This document shows positions 61,753 to 64,000 of a DNA stretch of 64,000 nt, one piece after another. The first letter of the stretch is position 1. Each line of letters begins with the position of its first letter. The DNA is taken from assembly GCA_911728435.2 (NCBI GenBank), contig OU452199.1, positions 6,706,860 through 6,770,859 of the forward strand, in the 5' to 3' direction. Both the position numbers and the translations under genes were made by a program. The notes under the pieces were generated by a model. It saw only the letters and a program-made list of their open reading frames with translations. It was not told where the DNA came from and ran no database searches. Source of the DNA: Apoderus coryli. Its lineage: Eukaryota; Arthropoda; Insecta; Coleoptera; Attelabidae.

Positions 61753-62936
61753 TCAAATATTAAAGGCGCCGCCAATTGGGCAATTCTCCTCATTCTGCAT
61801 ACACCATTCGGGCTCTAGTGCATCAGCGTTTATGCCTAACCGTACTAATCTCTCTCGATGTACCAAAAATCTTGCTTCAGCATCACGCCATGTTGTGTTT
61901 GGCTCTGACCACATTATCTCAGCCATCGCAGAGGCTCTAGGCCATAAACGACTGTCTAAGGATGTGGAGTCAGCCTGTTCTGTCCAGAATGTCGCTTCAG
62001 AACCAAGGATTTGATTTTTACGCTCACCTGCAAAAATAATATTCGTTCATAAACTGCTGACTAGAAAAAAACGTTAATACAAAAGTTTATTGGTTTTAAA
62101 GAAATTTTAAAATAATACAGCTGGCTAGTTTCAGGCTGTGGCTGACAATCACCATGAAGAGTTTCAAGATCAAGACCACTGCTGGTGCTGATATCATTAG
62201 TTATGCTTTTGAAGGTTTCCCAATGCCTTTGGTGTCCACTTAGACCTTGCAATTCTTTTCCACATTTTTTACATACTGCTCTACACCCTAGTTCTCCCAC
62301 AACTTTTTTACTTTCCCGCACAGGGAAAGTATTATGAACGCGCTAAAAAAATTGAGACGATTAAGACCATTTCCAGATGGAAGTCTGTCTGTCTCTGTAT
62401 GCATTCTTCCAGTATAACCCCCAATCGCTTCAACCCATTGAGCTAAATTTTGGTATATGAGTTTGGGGCAGTCCTAGGATGAAGCCATTAGATTTTGGTT
62501 GAAATCGCTTAAGCCCTGTGATAGGGGTGGACACAACCACTAAATTTTTATATATCAGTAGGAGTCGAGTGATACATCATTTTAAAGCATTTTTTTATCT
62601 ACTTTACAGCGATTTGCCCCATAATTCTTGAGAAAATTGCGTATTGAATGAAGATGAAAAGAAACAACAAGGAAATTGGTTCAACGATATTGCAAGTTCC
62701 AATGCTGCTCTCTAAGAAGTCTGGAAACGAATTTTAATAAAATTACCTGCAATTGTAGCTGGTTTATTTTCATATACTTTTTGCCAACCAATATACGGTG
62801 AGCACCAGTTATTTCCATCTGTAACCCAACCTGCGAATCCACAATCTAAGTACAATGCATCATAGTTGCTTAAAATTAACTTGTAGTCATGTTCTAAGAG
62901 ATTTTTGACTTGTTCATCCTGACCAGTTGTCCAGAC
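61753..62936 (-). CDS. Beta-N-acetylhexosaminidase, C-terminal two exons
   Basis: Exons 62936-62747 and 62027-61753 (stop TGA at 61755-61753) join in phase across GT/AG sites and give 154 residues. They match the end of the GH20 barrel and C-terminus of insect hexosaminidases: YDALYLDCGF, GNNWCSPYIGWQKVYE, then ILGSEATFWTEQAD, RLWPRASAMAE and RERLVRLGI...EPEWC, with a final CP near the end. These enzymes remove terminal N-acetylglucosamine or N-acetylgalactosamine from chitin oligomers or glycans; the catalytic Asp-Glu pair is in an upstream exon off the right edge. Whether it is the chitin-degrading, lysosomal or FDL type cannot be told from this part. The intron (62028-62746) holds a dispersed repeat. 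Confidence 0.92.
62061..62321 (-). other. Short frame with a zinc-finger-like segment in a hexosaminidase intron
   Basis: The 86-codon frame includes GCRAVCKKCGKELQGLSGHQRH, a CxxC...H-x2-H pattern reminiscent of BED or C2H2 fingers. Its 5' end overlaps the terminal hairpin of the 62312-62650 repeat, and the remainder is unremarkable. It may be a relic of a finger gene or chance; I do not assign a function. Confidence 0.3.
62312..62650 (-). mobile_element. Dispersed repeat with CTTTCCC/GGGAAAG hairpin (uninterrupted copy)
   Basis: It starts with the hairpin CTTTCCC-GCACA-GGGAAAG and matches the reverse complement of 34735-35366 except for the foldback inserted there. The uninterrupted TTAA is at about 62361-62364. 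It lies in the intron of the hexosaminidase gene. Confidence 0.75.
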
Positions 62937-63378
62937 CTAGATAATGAAATAATTATTTTTAATGCATGTTCAAATTCTTGTAAATGTTGAATCCAGATCG
63001 AATAAATTGATCCCAATATAATATTTGTGTTGAAATTGCAACAGAAATTTACTTGTGGTATGAGAATTTTTAAAACACTATAGTAGAACTACGATTTTAT
63101 ATTTCTTTGAAGTGTAAAAAGTATTATCTAATACAGAGGTCTCGAAACTTTGAAGCCTTAGGGTCATAATGATTTTTTCATTATGTTGCAAGAGCCAAAA
63201 CGGTTTTAATTTTTCTGCCCTTAACTTCATATTAGTGATCTATTGTACTATCTATTTCAGCTACCCACTAACAGGTGGCATTAGTTGTAATTAAATATTT
63301 CGAAACTTCCGCGTTTGTTCGAGAAAGTGCTCGTATTCCGATCCCTTTGGCAGTAATTCCATATAAAAAGGGTAGCGG
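62937..63378 (-). other. Hexosaminidase intron sequence
   Basis: No upstream exon of the minus-strand gene was found before the right edge, so this and the LINE that follows probably lie in one intron. Confidence 0.45.
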
Positions 63379-63935
63379 CGCAACCGCGAGTCAAGGATGG
63401 CAGTGGGTGCACCCTGGTTTGTGTCAAACGCACAGATCCGAAGGGACCTCAAACTCGACGCTCTAAGGGACGTCATGAGGTTGAGAGCACAGAAGGTCTT
63501 TGCAATGGCAGAGACCTATGCAAACCCACTGATTCGCGAAGCAGTCAACTACAACGTAGAAGACGGTGCCAGGCGGTACCGGAGACCGAGGAATCAACTC
63601 TGACGAAGGAATCCACAGGACTAGGACACCAATTATTATTGTTTCTTTCAGGTCAGGTATACTCATCTAAATGTATGTTTCAGAGTGTTTTCTAGGCACC
63701 ACCAACAGAGGACAACAGCAACAGACGACAATCAACATCAGAAGACACCAGCAACAGAGGACAATCAAGCATGAAAATACATGAAAAAGGGAGGGTTTCC
63801 GAGCCATACTACAAAGATAAGGCAGAGTTTTAGTTTGGGTTAGAGTCCCACACTACCTAGGGAAGTGGTAAGGAACTCCCTAGGTGTCATGATGATTTCT
63901 CTGCCTTGGCATAATCAAAAAAGAAAAAAAAACCG
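63379..63935 (+). mobile_element. Jockey-like LINE 3' end
   Basis: The frame 63397-63603 (MAVGAPWFVSNAQIRRDLKL, then VMRLRAQKVF) is the C-terminus of a Jockey-type reverse transcriptase protein ending at TGA 63601-63603. The 3' UTR has AACAGAGGACAA repeats, then TACAAAGATAAGGCAGAG and CATAATCAAAAAAG with an A-rich tail near 63935. It is the fuller relative of the deleted copy at 36640-37090. Confidence 0.8.
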
Positions 63936-64000
63936 CGAATCAGTTTGCGTAGGAAAGGCGAAGGAAGCAAAACTGTCTTTTGTGAAATAAAGTAATACCC

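Noticed and set aside
61832..62014. 60-codon plus-strand frame with a plausible start
   Set aside because: It is antisense to the last hexosaminidase exon, which has splice sites and strong family motifs.

Overview
The window is nuclear DNA from an insect, most probably a beetle or another insect with a large, repeat-filled genome (inference). Evidence: AT-rich sequence, spliced genes with GT/AG introns, insect-type gene families, and a very high load of Tc1/mariner, PIF/Harbinger and LINE relics. No bacterial features, CRISPR arrays or rRNA genes were seen.

Four host genes are supported. (1) A sulfide:quinone oxidoreductase (minus strand, 565-5611, five exons, 3' end off the left edge). (2) A Jupiter-type microtubule-associated protein (minus, 17878-18402, coding part in one exon). 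(3) An RPRD2-like RNA polymerase II CTD-interacting protein (plus, 39567-48310, ten exons that join into an 875-residue frame). (4) The last two exons of a beta-N-acetylhexosaminidase (minus, 61753-62936, 5' part off the right edge). They belong to unrelated processes (mitochondrial sulfide oxidation, microtubules, transcription, glycan or chitin breakdown) and do not form a functional cluster.

The rest is mostly mobile DNA. 2.1-4.2 kb: GC-rich, 5'-truncated R2-clade retrotransposon inside a sulfide:quinone oxidoreductase intron. 6.0-10.1 kb: a 4.1-kb inverted-repeat element with a 7-bp target duplication, filled by a G-rich minisatellite and ten copies of a hairpin module. 12.6-15.4 kb: a DD41D Tc1/mariner element with an intact transposase and a foreign insertion in one terminal repeat. 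15.9-31 kb: several long-inverted-repeat elements, two mariner (DD34D) copies, transposase relics and a Harbinger relic. 31-38 kb: hammerhead-ribozyme-like motifs, a tRNA-like SINE head, and a TTAA-flanked foldback whose empty site occurs elsewhere in the window. 40-47 kb: LINE fragments in the RPRD2 introns. 48-61 kb: more foldbacks, nested elements and LINE fragments. 63.4-63.9 kb: a LINE 3' end that also occurs, internally deleted, at 36.7 kb.

The most interesting signals are a set of hammerhead-like RNA motifs, four of which share a second block downstream, a separate textbook hammerhead on the minus strand at 33619-33661, and the foldback minisatellite element at 6006-10140.
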